Assembly: GCF_027580225.2 (NCBI RefSeq) | Contig: NC_073356.2 | Location: 3,410,001-3,474,000, forward strand | DNA from: Misgurnus anguillicaudatus | Lineage: Eukaryota; Chordata; Actinopteri; Cypriniformes; Cobitidae | DNA length: 64,000 nt | Direction of reading: 5' to 3' | Shown: positions 46,829-58,736 of the stretch, one piece after another | Layout: every line of letters begins with the position of its first letter | Position numbering within the stretch: the stretch's first letter is position 1 | Program-made: the position numbers and the translations under genes | Notes under the pieces: generated by a model | The model's input: only the letters and a program-made list of their open reading frames with translations | What the model was told of the DNA's origin: nothing | Database searches by the model: none

Positions 46829-47681
46829 ATTCGGACGGGATTAGTTTTCCAAACAACGTTTGGGTTTCAACGTGTCCCCCAGGACGTCTGTGATTTTATG
46901 TACGTTTCGGACGGGATTAAAATGATGCAGGCTATTCCAGAGTTGGGAGTGTTTGTTTCATGCATTTGGGCGTTGCAGTAGCACGTGCTCTGGATACGCA
47001 TGTTTGTAATGTTTAATATTTTGCTTTAAATGTAAAATTATGACAGAACATGTAATTTATTGATTTAATTTTAACAAATCAAAATAAAATATACAAATCC
47101 TACTAAAGTAACGTTAGCCTACGTGTTTTATATAACTGTCTGCTTATAACAAACACAAAGAAATGAAGAAATAATGATTAATAAAATGTAATATCTTTAT
47201 TAATTAACATTACCATTCCGGAGTTGAACAACTTTGAACGGAGTTTCTTATAATGTTAATGATATTACAGTGTTTAGTCTTAACAGTGTATGATGTTCAG
47301 CTGCTCGTCTTGATTTAATTACTTTATTTTGCCGAATGCGAAAAACCATTCATATCTGAATGAAAGGGACTCAGGAAATACAATATACGCGCATTAGTAA
47401 GACCTTATGGCAGATCACGCTGGCCAAAACACGAAATGAACCGCGTTTTCAACAGATATTGCGGGCAAACACAGACATTTGCATCCGGACGGGATTAAAT
47501 TTCTCAGAGGACCTCTTAGTTCGGCGAAACACAGTAGGTAAATTGCTTTGGAATTTTTACAGAGGTCATCAGAGAAAAACACAGACATGGCCGATTCGGA
47601 CGGGATTAAAAACACAGAGGACCTCTGAGAAGCACGATTTTCTCAGAGGTCCCCCTGTAAAACTAATCCCGTCCGAATCGG
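46829..47681. mobile_element. Inverted-repeat element with repeated CGGACGGGATTA motif
   Basis: The left end ATTCGGACGGGATTAGTTTT (about 46829) is inverted on the right as AAAACTAATCCCGTCCGAAT (about 47660). The core CGGACGGGATTA recurs forward at 46832, 46908, 47486 and 47597. CAGAGGACCTCT-type pieces recur near the last two. No transposase recognised. Confidence 0.6.
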
Positions 47682-48164
47682 GCTCTATGCATCATAAATT
47701 AAGTGGGTTTACAGTAATTTGAGTTTTTATGTCTTTCTGAGAAGTTCTTATGCAACTCCATTTAACACCACAGACTTTTTACTCAACATGATAAAAGGTT
47801 TGATGTCTGCAATTATAAACCACTTCCTCTTCTAACATTGTGAGAGAGAATGCAGATGATTTGGTAATGACAGAACTTTTGACCATACTTGCTTTTTGGA
47901 ACCCCTGTATGTGTGAAAGAGCCAAGGACGGATCATGAGACTCCCAGACTCAACATCATGTGATGACACCTTTTCTGCTGATCTGAGAGAAAGGCATTGG
48001 TTGATTTCATGTGAAAAAAAAACAGCAGCTGCAACATACTTTCACTCTTTTGAATCTATGTTGAAAATTTTTTATATAATGTGGGGAAAAATAGAATACA
48101 GTTTTCCATGAAGTTTTGCAATCATTTTTGCACTAATAACAGAACCTTCATGTCATTTTTTAAA
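47682..48164. other. Unassigned sequence
   Basis: No supported gene or repeat boundary. Confidence 0.5.
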
Positions 48165-48499
48165 GCTCTAGGCAAGGCAAGGCAAGGCAAGATTATTTGT
48201 ATAGCACATTTCATACACAGAGCTCATTCAAAGTGCTTTACACAGAAATGAGAAAACAATATATAAAAAAGAAAATGTAAAAACACGATAAGATCACAAT
48301 AAAGACAAAGATACATGAGAATTTAAAATAACAATTAAAGAAAATAAATGTGATTTTAATAAAACAGTTTAAAATGTTAAAAAGAATAAAACAGGAGTAA
48401 AAATGACTTGAGTTAAACATGCAGTCAGTGTGAAGCAGCACAGTGCTCATTCAGTAAATTCAGAATTAAACAAATGTGTTTTTAATCTAGATTTAAAAG

Positions 48500-50156
48500 T
48501 GTTTACAGTTGAAGCACATCTGATCTCTTCTGGAAGCTGATTCCAGTTAGAGGTGGCATAATAACTAAATGCTGACGCACCTTGTTTTGAGTGAACCCTT
48601 GGTATTTCTAACTGACCCGATCATAATGATCTGAGTAATCTGTTAGGTTTATTTTCATTTAGCATATCTGTAATATATGTCCTAAAGTGATTTATAAACG
48701 AGTAATAATACTTTAAAATTTATTCTAAATGTGACAGGAAGCCAGTGTAAGAACCTGAGGACTGGAGTAATGTGCTCAGATTTTTTGGTTCTGGTCAGAA
48801 TTCTGGCAGCAGCGTTCTGTATGAGCTGCAGCTGTCTAATGGTCTTTTTGGGGATCCCCGTAAGGAGTCCCTTTCAATAATCCACCCTGCTAGTGATGAA
48901 AGCATGAACAAGTTTCTCTAAGTCCCGTCTTGAGACAAAACATCTAATTCTGGTAATATTTCTGAGATGGTAGTAAGCTGATTTGCTTATTATTTATTTT
49001 GTGTCTTTAGACCCCTAGAGTCAAGGTATGTGTTAACCTTGAGAGTTTCATCTTTATTTCCAAATACAATGACTTCAGTTTTGTCTTTGTTTAACTGGAG
49101 GAAGTTTTGACGCATCCAACAGTTAATTTCATCAATGCATTTACATAGAGAGTCAATGGGGCTGTAGTCATTGGGTGACAGGGCTAAGTATATCTGGGTG
49201 TCATCTGCATAGCTGTGGTAAGCAATTTGGTTCTTTTGCATTATTTGACCAAGTGGAAGCATATACAAATTAAACAGAAGCGGTGCAAGAATTGAACCCT
49301 GTGGGACTCCACATGTCATGGATGTCCACTCAGATTTATGGTTACCTATGTTCACATAGTAACCTCTTCCTTGTAGGTATGATTTAAACCATTTGAGGAC
49401 CATCCCAGAGAGCCCTACCCAGTTTTCCAGTCTATGTAAGAGTATGGTGTGATCTACTGTGTCAAAGGCAGCACTAAGATCTAGTAGCACCAGCACTGAT
49501 ATTTTACCTGAATCAGAGTTTAAGCGAATATCATTTATTATCTTTATGAGCACTGTCTCTGTGCTGTGATGCTGACGGAAACCAGATTGAAAATTGTCCA
49601 GATAGCCATTTGAGTTTAAGAATTTGTTCAGCTGATTAAAAACAACCTTTTCAATGATCTTGCCTATAAACGGAAGATTTGAGATAGGTCTGTAGTTGCT
49701 AAGTATGGTTTTGTCTAGGTTACTCTTTTTTAGGAGAGGCTTAACAACTGCTGTTTTTAATGACTCTGGAAAGGTGCCTGTGATCAGAGAGGTATTTACA
49801 ATTTTTAAGAGGTCAGTTTCCAAGCAGTTAAGTACCTTTTTGAGAAAAGATGTGGGGAGCGTGTCAAGGCTGCTTGTTGATGCTTTAAGATGTTGTACTG
49901 TTTCTTCCAAGGTTTTTATATCAATTATGTCAAATTCTGAGAGAATGACTAATTTCTGAGGTTGTTGCAATGATATCTGACTGACCACAGTACAATTTGA
50001 GGCCGTATTGATCGCCATTCTGATATTACTGATCTTCTCAGAGAAAAAGGTTGCAAACTCATTGCATTTGTTGTCTGAGAGCATTTCACTAGGAACTTGA
50101 TTTTCAATCAAATAATTGTAAACAGAATGCGTGGTGAACCTTTTAGAGCAATACAC
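48500..50156 (-). pseudogene. L2-like reverse transcriptase
   Basis: The main frame (388 codons, 50156-48990) carries the RT landmarks in order: LKTAVVKPLLKKSNLD, YRPISNLPFIGKIIEKVV, FQSGFRQHHSTETVL, LVLLDLSAAFDTVDH (catalytic D), GVPQGSILAPLLFNLYM and HSYADDTQIYL (catalytic YADD). The frame stops at 48990. Downstream the same protein continues, with RDLEKLVHAFITSRVDY, an in-frame stop, then IRQLQLIQNAAARILTRTKK in the post-RT domain. It would copy element RNA at a nicked target. The stops make this copy inactive. Confidence 0.92.
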
Positions 50157-50638
50157 AAATATTCAAAAGACTGGTAATCACCAAGTAACACTTGCTTGCA
50201 TTGAAAGGCATCTTTGAATAAAGCAGCTATTCCTCCACCCCTTCTAACAGCTCTACAGACACTTATAAAGGTAAAGTTGGGTGGGGCTGATTCATTGAGG
50301 ACTGTAGCACTGTAGCTGTCATCTAACCAGGTTTCATTTAGAAACATAAAGTCCTGGTTGTTAATGGTGATACGATCATTAACTAAAAAGGATTTGTTCT
50401 TTAGTAAACAAATGTTCAGAAGTGCTAACTTAACAGTAACTGGTTTTGGCACTGTATCAATCTCAGAATGACGTATAATAGGCAGTAGATTAGATAGAAT
50501 TACTGTGCGGCTGGAGAAGGCCTTCGTCTTTCTATCAGATGTCAGGACAGAGATAGGGAAAGTTAAAGGGACATCGGGCGCCCGCTTGTTCTTAAAATAT
50601 TTGTGATTGTTATTTCTGACGTAGCGGGAACCCAACAC
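50108..50638 (-). pseudogene. L2-like endonuclease (N-terminal part)
   Basis: 176 codons. Visible motifs: LALLNICLLKNK (asparagine of the first APE motif), DFMFLNETWLDDSYSATVL (catalytic glutamate in NET) and RRGGGIAALFKD. The frame breaks before the GDFN and SDH motifs, and the RT begins in another frame at 50156, so the second half of the nuclease is deleted. Upstream frames to 50847 are proline-rich linker of ORF1/ORF2 type. Confidence 0.82.
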
Positions 50639-51112
50639 ATATCAGTTACCAGTGCTGTTTGCAGATGAGGGCTGGTGTGGTCCCTGACGTTGAGGCAGAG
50701 GTCGGGGTGCTCTCTTAGATGGAGGGGTAGGGCAGGCTGGGCCCGAAGGTTTGGTGGTTGAGGAGCCCGCCGTTTCTTGCTTGATATTTGGGGACTCGCA
50801 GCAATAGAGTGGGAGAGCTTTGTTCCAGCAAATACCAGTTTCTGCATTTTCTCTGAAAAGCACAGAAATGGTGATGATGGAGAGAGGGAGAGAGAGTGTT
50901 ACGACATCAGCTGTGATTCTGGTGTTCCTGAAGGCTGGGGGGGAGTGTTATCCACTGAAACGTCCTTGTGTGTTGATTCACAATCCAGCTGTAGTGAGGT
51001 CTGTGGGCAGGGCTCAGTCTGAGCTGTGTCTGTGAACAGTAGTTGTTGTGACTGCAGAGTTTTATCCTTGTCATCTGAATGTCCATCCAGGTGCTGGTGT
51101 AAAATCCTGTGG

Positions 51113-51610
51113 TCATTCCTGCTTCAGTAGTGGACTGGCATACTCAGCTGATGGATGATGCATGGAGAAAAATATATTGTCTTTAAGCAACCTAGCACCT
51201 AGTTTGTTTGGGTGGATACCATCTGTGTTAAAAAGTTGCCTTTGACTCCAGAAGATATTGAAATTATCAATGTAATTCAGTCCTCTCATGGTGCAGGTTT
51301 TATGCAGCCATGAATTTAAACTTAGTAGCCGAGAAAACATATTTGTTCCTCTGGCTAGGAGAGGTCCACTGATGAAAGATTGAACTTTCAGTCTTGCAAG
51401 TGCTTCAAAAAGTTAATTGAAATCCACCTTAAGGAGCTCAGACTGCTCTTTCCGAATATCATTCATTCCCACATGTATGACAATCCGACTGACAGACTTA
51501 TGTTTCATCAGAATGTTGCAAAGTTCCTTGTTACAGAAACCGTTGCCCGAGGAAAACAGTATGTACGGGTAGCCTTGCTTTCAAAGTTTCTGATAATAGA
51601 GTCACCCACT
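51113..51610 (-). pseudogene. L2-like ORF1 with SGNH-type esterase domain
   Basis: Minus-strand translation shows three esterase blocks in order: VGDSIIRNF (nucleophile serine of block I, about 51600), VIHVGMNDIR (block III GxND-type asparagine, about 51460) and NTDGIHPNKLG (DxxH catalytic pair, about 51200). Such esterases occur in ORF1 of L2/CR1-clade LINEs. In-frame stops lie between the first two blocks and after KVDFN, so the protein is not made intact. Assignment is from motif recognition. Confidence 0.75.
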
Positions 51611-51752
51611 ATCACCTACTATCACTATTATCGTTATGTAGTTTTTTCCCCAAAACCTCCAAGGTGCCACCTGCCATAGCAACAATCTTCACATCCATAA
51701 AGTTACATTTATTTTAAAAAGCTATACGTTCCGAAAGTAATGTTACTTTTAA

Positions 51753-52052
51753 AGCAACACTAAAGCGTTTTTGCTCTTTGCTCCCCCTACAGGTTGGAAA
51801 AGGAATTGTCCATAACCACTGTCGTAAATAATTTAGCCTACTGCAGCAAAGCTGTCTCTGATTGGATTGTACGTCTGCCATAAAGCAAGTTTTTGTAGTT
51901 TTCCGCGACCCGGCAGTTGGAAACTTCTTAAGTGCGGTTTTGGCCAATAGAGGGCTGCAATGTGCGAATGTGAAACCCTGTTTCGAGTGGATGAACGACT
52001 GAAACATTTTTGGAAACGTTATTTTAAGGTAAAAAAACTCTTTGGTGTTGCT
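51753..52052. mobile_element. TTAA-flanked MITE (AGCAACACTAAAG family)
   Basis: 300 bp bounded by AGCAACACTAAAGCGTTTTT and CTCTTTGGTGTTGCT, flanked by TTAA at 51749-51752 and 52053-52056. Contains the phrase CTCCCCCTACAGG. Non-coding. Confidence 0.8.
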
Positions 52053-52056
52053 TTAA

Positions 52057-52480
52057 AATAAAGCAGGTATAGTGTATGGGTGATTTGGCATGGCAGCCAA
52101 TAATAATAAATATCCATTGCCTTACCTCATGAAGCAAAATCCCATGTTTGACCCTACTGGATCATCCTGTGTGTTAATGATGTCTTCAAACTTTAATGCT
52201 GTTGTTATGTCGACTGCAAACTTTAATTTGACGCGTTGTTGTTCTGATCCGTCTTAATATATGTTAATGTTTGTAAATGTTGGCTGCCTGCAAGAGTTAA
52301 TATTAACCTAACTCATTACCCCGCGTATTTTTAAGGGCGTACCGGATATGTGTCATAAAAATATGCATACAATTTAATATGAATTAATTTTTAATTAACA
52401 TAATCACAATAAGATTTAAAAACACTGTAATGTATTACTTGTATAGCCTTTGTCTATTAAAGAATATAAAAATAATTAAA
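52057..52480. other. Unassigned sequence
   Basis: AT-rich, no supported features. Confidence 0.5.
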
Positions 52481-55252
52481 ACTGCAAGCAGTGATGGAAG
52501 GGCCCTCGCACACCTGACACCGCCACGCCGTGGCATAAGAATTAAAGGGAACAGTAGTAAATAGGCATTTAAGCATGTAAACATAGGTGAACCATTTGAA
52601 AGTGTAGTATAATGTGCCACATTTCCTGTTGCTAATTACAAATGACAGCGAGGTAGCATCGTGTAAGATAGCATGAGAGAGAGAGAGAGAGAGAGAGAGT
52701 GAGCGAGTGTGTGTGAGTATGAGTTACTACATGTAAATATTGGCACGTAGATGTGTCAGGACTCTTATCAATCATGTGAAGTTTGGGACAAATCCGACAT
52801 TGCATTATCATTGTAAACATGTTACTTCCTGTTACCAGCTGGTGGCGCTATGACCATAACTGACTATTGGCATCATAAGTGACTATCAGTGATGGGAGTA
52901 ACGCGTTACAAAGTAACTGTAACTGTAACTCCACTACTTTTAGCAGTAACGAGCATGTAATGAAGTATTTTTTTAATCAAGTAACGCAATTACAATTACT
53001 GAAATTTAAATGAGTTTGTTACTCGCGTTACTCTATTTTGTAAAAAATAGACAAGACATATCTGACGTCGCAGGACCGTAGTTGGCGGCGCAATGATTAA
53101 TTACACTTCATCATAGCTGACAGTGCATATAGAATGAACATGAAAAATCTAAACGGGACAACATACCTTTGTTTAAAAAAAGTCATAATCCATCCGTTTT
53201 CATGTTTGTAAATTATCTTCACCAAGCAATCGCAGTATGACATCAACTTGCATTTGTAGTCCACAAAGGTAATAAATCTAAGAAATGTTCATATATTCTT
53301 AGATGTTTACATCGGCTTCATGGAAGAGAACGATCCGCGATTGTTGTTTCCACTAAAATATTCACACTGCGCTGTACACCCGTGTTAAAACTCCATAGTA
53401 TGTGTGAGCTCGCTTTTAGTTTTAGTTTTAGTCTCTCTGTATCCGAACAAACAATCCACTCGCTCTGTGTCTGTCTGACAAAACAATCCACGTAGCCTAC
53501 TCCGTTTTCTGATTAAATATCTTCCTTTAATCCTGTGTATCATTTAAATCCAACAGAAAACAAACAATATATGACCAAAGAGCGCAGTCCCTGTGTTCCA
53601 ATGCAAGGGCTGCACCCTACTAAGCATGCGATAAAAGGTGAACACTCTGCCTTTCAAGGCACTCAGAAGTTTGCGAAGAGAACTGAAATGAGACGGTCTA
53701 ACCTTCGGAGGACCCATAGTTTGCCTCATCTGCTGCACGCGCAATCGCGCCTGTCAGCAGGACACAGCGGAGACGTTTCTAACTTATTAAAATAAATATG
53801 AAATCAGAAAAATTATAATTTATTTTAGAAAATATGACATGTTGACACAATTGTCTCCAAGTTTTTAAAGAGACACTACACAATTTTAATACATTATATA
53901 TTTTTGTAAACATGCAGAATATTTGTCTAAATGGTCTAAATGATATACATAAATAAACTAAGTTTACATATTAAGATAATTTCTAACAAAAATATTCAAA
54001 GGTTGAATCTAAAGCAAAATAGGCTCCTACAGTATGTGATATATTAGAGTCTTACGTGTAAAATAGCCCATCCATATCATTTTACTGTTTGACTGTTCAG
54101 TACTGTTCATATTTACATTTAAAAAGCAGACATAAAAGTGTCTAAACTTCATAAAAGTGAAGTTTGGGACAGATCGGACACTGTATGCCTGAGTTCCAGC
54201 AACCCGTTTTATAGCGAAACATCAAACTTTGGCTGGCCGAAACAGACACAAATTTTAATATAGAGTCAAATCCTTTGCAATTTAGCATCACAAAGGCCTT
54301 AAGATGAGACTCGCCAAATATGATGATGATCCAACGAAAACTGTAGGAGGAGTTAGTTAAAGTATGACTGCTGGAAATGAGAAAAACTGAGCCAAAATCT
54401 GAGAAATAATTCAAAATAGCTGACTTCCTGTTTGGTGTAGGGCGTTGCTCCAAGAGACTTTTTTGTAGGGCTTGTAATAATACATGAGCATACCGAAATT
54501 CGTACATGTAAGTTAAACACAGTCCAAGGGCTGGTTCATTCAATATTTGAAAGTGGCGCTAAAACATGTTCCTTCAGGTTGCCAGCTGGTGGTGCTATGG
54601 CTGAAAATGAAAATTGTTATGTAGATGTGTTCAGGTCAGGACTCCTAGCAATCATGTGAAATTTGGGACAGATCGGACATTGTATGCATGAGTTCCAGCA
54701 ACTTCCTGTTTCATTGGAAAACATCAAACTTTGTCGGGCCAGAACCGACACAAATTTTTACGTAGAGTAAATTTAGCATCACAAAGGCCTTAAGATGAAG
54801 ACGATCCGACGAAAACTGTAGGAGGAGTTAGTTAAAGTATGACGCCTGGAAATGACAAAAACTGCGCCCAAATCACAAAAATAACTCCGAATAGCTGACT
54901 TCCTGTTTGGTTTACGGCTTCGCTCCAAGAGACTTTTGTGTAGGTCTTGTCATGCTACAGAAGCGTTCCGAATTTCGTAATTGTACGTCAAACACAGTCC
55001 GAGGGCTGCTTCGTTGAAAATTTGTAGGTGGCGCTATAGAGCCATTTTCCCACGCCTAATTCTAAAGCCTACACCACATGTAAATTTTCATCACTCTTGA
55101 CATCTGTGCAAAATTTCATGAGTTTTCGAGTATGTTTAGGCCCTCTAAAGTCCCGCTGAAGTCGGAGAAGAAAAAGAAAAAAAATAATAATAATAATAAT
55201 AACTCCTTGAAGAACAATAGGGTCCTCACACCCCGGTGTGCTCGGGCCCTAA
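52481..55252 (+). mobile_element. Second Helitron/Helentron-like non-autonomous element, with a hAT-like insert
   Basis: Starts ACTGCAAGCAGTGATGG with AGGGCCCTCGCACACC just inside. Ends with hairpin CACACC/GGTGTG (55227-55240), then CTCGGGCCCTAA. The inner start and end are inverted relatives (AGGGCCCTCGCACACC against GGTGTGCTCGGGCCCT). The body holds diverged monomers carrying TTTGGGACAGATCGGACA at about 52780, 54168 and 54664, and GGTGGCGCTAT-type motifs. A (GA)n tract lies at about 52676-52700. Family assignment is inferred. Confidence 0.65.
52887..54130. mobile_element. hAT-like insert (one end visible)
   Basis: Left end CAGTGATGGGAGTAACGCGT is a typical hAT terminal sequence. GTAACG-type subterminal repeats follow, including inverted ones (CGCGTTACTC at about 53021). 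The matching right terminus is not found. The host element resumes near 54130. No transposase. Confidence 0.55.
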
Positions 55253-56370
55253 TAACTTAATTTTCACAGCATTCCCACAGCTGCTCTTTTGCTGATGACG
55301 CCAGGATTTCTGATTGTCCGTTTCTCAAACGGAGGCTGCATCCTCGCATTTACAGGCTGCATACGCTATAAAGACTGTCTTATTTCTGAATATTATCAAC
55401 TATAAAGTTTACTATTATATTTAATTAATTGTAAGTTCTTGTAGTATGCGTATGACCTGCGAATGCAATGCTCAGTTAACTAATAAACCAGGCTTGGTGA
55501 CGTATGCAGCCTATGCGACCTCGGAAAAGAATGCAGCCTTCTTTTTGAGAAACGGCCGCTGTTTGGATTTTGCAAGAGAGAAAACTGTTTTGAGCAGTTG
55601 TGAGCATTTTATGGAAAAGCAGCAGAAACAGCTGCCTTTCAGTGATATGCGTGGAAAAATGTAATCTTTATCACGTATCAAGGAGTCCGTGGAAGGAGAA
55701 TGCTGCCACCCTTACACATGCTCCGCCCATGCTGCCGAATCTGAACATTATCCAAAACTATATTTCTCAGACAAGCGTAAGTTTGGGAGCTTGCATCCAC
55801 TCCTTCCTTCTCAAATGCCTTGAAAATGTTGTTATTTGCACAACTTCAAATCACCAGGACCCAAAAGATATTTGAAGAGTTGCCTACACACATTCGCTAT
55901 TTGCTGCTTCTCAATAGTTTTCAAACTTTTTTTACTTTTTTACCAGCTCATTCATTGTACATGGGTCATGTGACATATGGAGTATTATTTTGCACATATT
56001 TAAAAGATTTTTCAGTGTATTTCTATTCAAAGTTTAATAATATTATCAATCATTTGTGCATCATGGGTTGGGGGATGGTGCAATTTTTGTTGTGTCAGAC
56101 CCATCTGCTAGCGATGGATGGGGGGACTGAGGGAGCTACGTGGAGCTACATAGAAAATATGCACTGAACAAGCCACTTTGAAATCTTGATGTTTTCATAA
56201 ATATAAAAGTTGAGTGACCCTCCCCATAGACAAAAAAAAGTTGGATGACCCTCCCCTCAACAAAGAAAAAAAGACATGACCGTCCCCTATTTTCCTCCGG
56301 TGGCCCCTTCCATAAATACCGAACGGTCCCTAATATATAGTATATCCTCTATAGAATTAGCTATGTCTGG
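55253..56370. other. Unassigned, with an imperfect palindrome
   Basis: 55320-55560 contains inverted relatives (CGTTTCTCAAACGGAGGCTG on the left, GCAGCCTTCTTTTTGAGAAACG on the right, about 150 bases between). Frames of 72-115 codons (55446-56167) have no domain and are not called. 56215-56330 has CCCTCCCC-type repeated phrases without ends. Confidence 0.45.
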
Positions 56371-56374
56371 CTCT

Positions 56375-56655
56375 CTCTCTCAAGGTTTTTTTTCCTTCAT
56401 AGGACTTTTTCCTCCTGACTAAGTCAGTGTTTTTTTCGCCTAGGAGTTTTTTCAACCCCTAGGGAGGTCAGATGACATTGGCTTAAGTTAGAACTCTCTT
56501 CTATACGTTACATTATTACTACTTTTGCTAGTATGGTTTAATCTTAGCCACTGTACTCTGCTTCTTATTTTGTCCACTGATTTTTCTGTTTTTATTAATG
56601 TAAAACTTCTTTGAAACAATTAAACAATCATTAAAACACCTATATAAATAAAATA
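56375..56655. repeat. Dispersed repeat block, uninterrupted copy
   Basis: CATAGGACTTTTTCCTCCTG, CCCTAGGGAGGTCAG, TATACGTTACATTATTACTA and the CTTTGAAACAATTAAACAAT ... ATAAATAAAATAAAATT tail. It serves as the reference copy for the split copies at 30235 and 43000. Confidence 0.75.
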
Positions 56656-57107
56656 AAATTGAGTTGAATATACAGTATATACCACCCAAGGACCAGCTTT
56701 TGGTTTTTAAATTGTGGGTTGTTAATGTGCAACTGTACATATCAAAAGTGGTGCACTAATGGCTAAATGACGAACTGGCATCCTGCTGCTTCACAACATA
56801 GCTGCTGTTTTGCAGGCTAAAGGAGGACCTACAGAATATTAGGCAGGTGGGCATAATGAATTGGCTCATCTTTGTATATTGTCTTTATTGCAGAGATATT
56901 ATTGTGAACCGTGAGCACTGTGAACATGACCATCCAAACACAGTAGATGCATAACAGATGACATGAATAGATTTAGCATGCAAGCACATAACTCTGGTTA
57001 AAGTCAGAATAACATACTGGTGATTTGACAGTTTAATAGACAGGAAGGTACAGAAAAAATCTATCATAAACAACATCAAAACACTTCACACATCTGTTAG
57101 TAAACTG

Positions 57108-58001
57108 CTAAGCATTTGTTCCGGTTGTGTATCGTACTGAATTCTGATGTGAGTCAGATTCACAACAGCACGGAAGAGACTTCATTATGTCACCAACATC
57201 ACTTCTCATGAACAAATACAATAAACAGTCAGCAAGAGGGTTCAGATACAGGAGACAGTCTAGAAACAAATAGATTTTCTGAACTGTTAATGTTGTTGAT
57301 GAATTCATGTCATTAAACGTTCTAAAAAAATTCACAATTGGATGAGGGAGGATGACAAATGTGTAAGACAGCAGCACCAGAAACAAGCTGCCCAAAATTA
57401 AGCTGCGCTTATGAGAAGTGATTGATAATGAGCGAGAAAGACCCCTCCAAGTACCAACAAAACAGAGAATGATTATTGGGTAGGGGATCAAAAATGCTAT
57501 AGCTTGAAGCAGAAGACCAAAATACACATCATTACGTATGTCAGCAAACATCAGAGGCACAAACCAGATGATCATAGAAATCAAACAGGAGAGTTTTAAT
57601 GAATGATGATTTCTGTACCAGAGTGGATGGCAAACCAAAAGATATCGCTCAAGAGCAATACATGCCATAAAATACAGACTAGCAATTAAAGAATAATCAT
57701 ATGCATTTGACACCACAGAGTTATCTTGGATTGTATTCGATATCTTACAAATAATTTGTATGAGATCTGAAAGAATCAAATAAATCACATAAACTGAAGC
57801 AACATGCCGAGACTTGATGAGAAAACACAATGCAAGCAGAGTTAAGAGCATGACTGGAACTTCAATGACTGAAAGAGTCCAGATAAATATTTTTTCTGCA
57901 AACTCATGAATTTTTAAATGCTTCCTGTATGACTGATGAAATGCCCCCAAATCCTTGGGTATCCAACCTGATTGTGTGATGCTGATGTTGTGTTGTGTCA
58001 T
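57108..58001 (-). CDS. Rhodopsin-like (class A) G protein-coupled receptor, copy 2
   Basis: 297 codons, intronless coding exon. Same seven-helix layout as the copy at 33380, roughly 90% identical by eye. It keeps the NIS sequon, SD in TM2, ERY after TM3, LPHP in TM6 and DCLLY in TM7, and it also lacks the TM3 disulfide cysteine. The main differences are in the N-terminus (SGWIPKDLGAFHQSYRK), the second extracellular loop (IRNDVYFGLL, without the CC of copy 1) and the third (FNDMNSSTTLTVQ). A splice acceptor (TTTCAG at 58027) lies 25 bases upstream. Non-coding flanks on both sides also match copy 1. Ligand unknown. Confidence 0.85.
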   Translation of the reverse strand: MTQHNISITQSGWIPKDLGAFHQSYRKHLKIHEFAEKIFIWTLSVIEVPVMLLTLLALCFLIKSRHVASVYVIYLILSDLIQIICKISNTIQDNSVVSNAYDYSLIASLYFMACIALERYLLVCHPLWYRNHHSLKLSCLISMIIWFVPLMFADIRNDVYFGLLLQAIAFLIPYPIIILCFVGTWRGLSRSLSITSHKRSLILGSLFLVLLSYTFVILPHPIVNFFRTFNDMNSSTTLTVQKIYLFLDCLLYLNPLADCLLYLFMRSDVGDIMKSLPCCCESDSHQNSVRYTTGTNA

Positions 58002-58240
58002 GGTCTCAAACTCTTGACAGTCAGCACTGAAATAACACCAAACCTATCATCAGTTTTACAAATTTAAAGAAACATTAATTTTTACAAACAAAAAATATAC
58101 ACATTCATGTCTGACTGATGTCTTAAGGCAAAATAATGTTCTGCTCAAAGCATTAACTTTTTACATTTTCTCATTAGGTTTCCACTTCATATTTTCTTTA
58201 ATAAAATGTAAAATTAATTTAATACAATGATAGTTGACAA

Positions 58241-58243
58241 TAT

Positions 58244-58303
<60 letters not shown>
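58241..58303. repeat. (CA)n microsatellite
   Basis: CA dinucleotide run inside the 5'UTR intron of GPCR copy 2. Confidence 0.95.
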
Positions 58304-58306
<3 letters not shown>

Positions 58307-58321
58307 ATGACATGATCATAC

Positions 58322-58482
58322 CTGTGAATCCACTTACACAACTGAAGATGTTGTTTATCAATTTATCAGATTGATGGTGTTTATAAGTTGATCTTGATAC
58401 TCACAATATTATTAATCTAAATTAACTTTAGACTTCAAATGGAGAGTTGATTTGTCAGATGATGTGCTGAAATAAAACACAA
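58322..58482 (-). other. Candidate 5' untranslated exon of GPCR copy 2
   Basis: Minus-strand CAACATCTTCAGTTGTGTAA and GTGGATTCACAG end at a consensus 5' splice site (AG/GTATGA at 58321). Splicing to the acceptor at 58027 removes about 295 bases. The exon start is not determined. Confidence 0.5.
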
Positions 58483-58736
58483 AGATACTTGACTGTGAAT
58501 CGCTGAAATGATTCGTCATATAGTTTGAATCTTTTGTCTGTCTCTATCTACGTAGATATGAACACTTTGCTTAATAATCTCCACCTACAGTCTTGCCCGG
58601 GAGAAACGAAAACTCTGACCTGCCTACAGACAATTCAGCTAGTTAGTCTGTAAACATCATGTCGAGTTTTTTCAGCTGTAAAGGCAAGTTTGTGTTGTTT
58701 TCACTACTAAAGGATGAATATGTGAAGAATCAGAGG
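58483..58736. other. Putative promoter-side sequence of GPCR copy 2
   Basis: No repeats or ORFs recognised. It lies upstream of the candidate first exon. No core promoter element can be fixed. Confidence 0.3.

Larger units (their letters stand above)
48165..51660 (-). mobile_element. L2-like LINE, near full-length but decayed
   Basis: Minus-strand element. The 3' end at 48165 is a short tandem tail (CAAGGCAAGGCAAGG on the plus strand) next to TATTTGTATAGCACATTTCA, the usual fish L2-type end. Reading inward are the post-RT region (about 48990-48500), RT (50156-48990), endonuclease (50638-50108), and an ORF1 with an SGNH esterase (about 51610-51113). Several stops and frameshifts separate these. 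Confidence 0.88.

Noticed and set aside
52887..54130. A complete hAT transposon
   Set aside because: Only one terminus was found and no transposase, so it is listed as a partial insert.
55446..56167. Three overlapping plus-strand frames (72-115 codons)
   Set aside because: Different frames, no domains, overlapping a palindromic repeat-like region.
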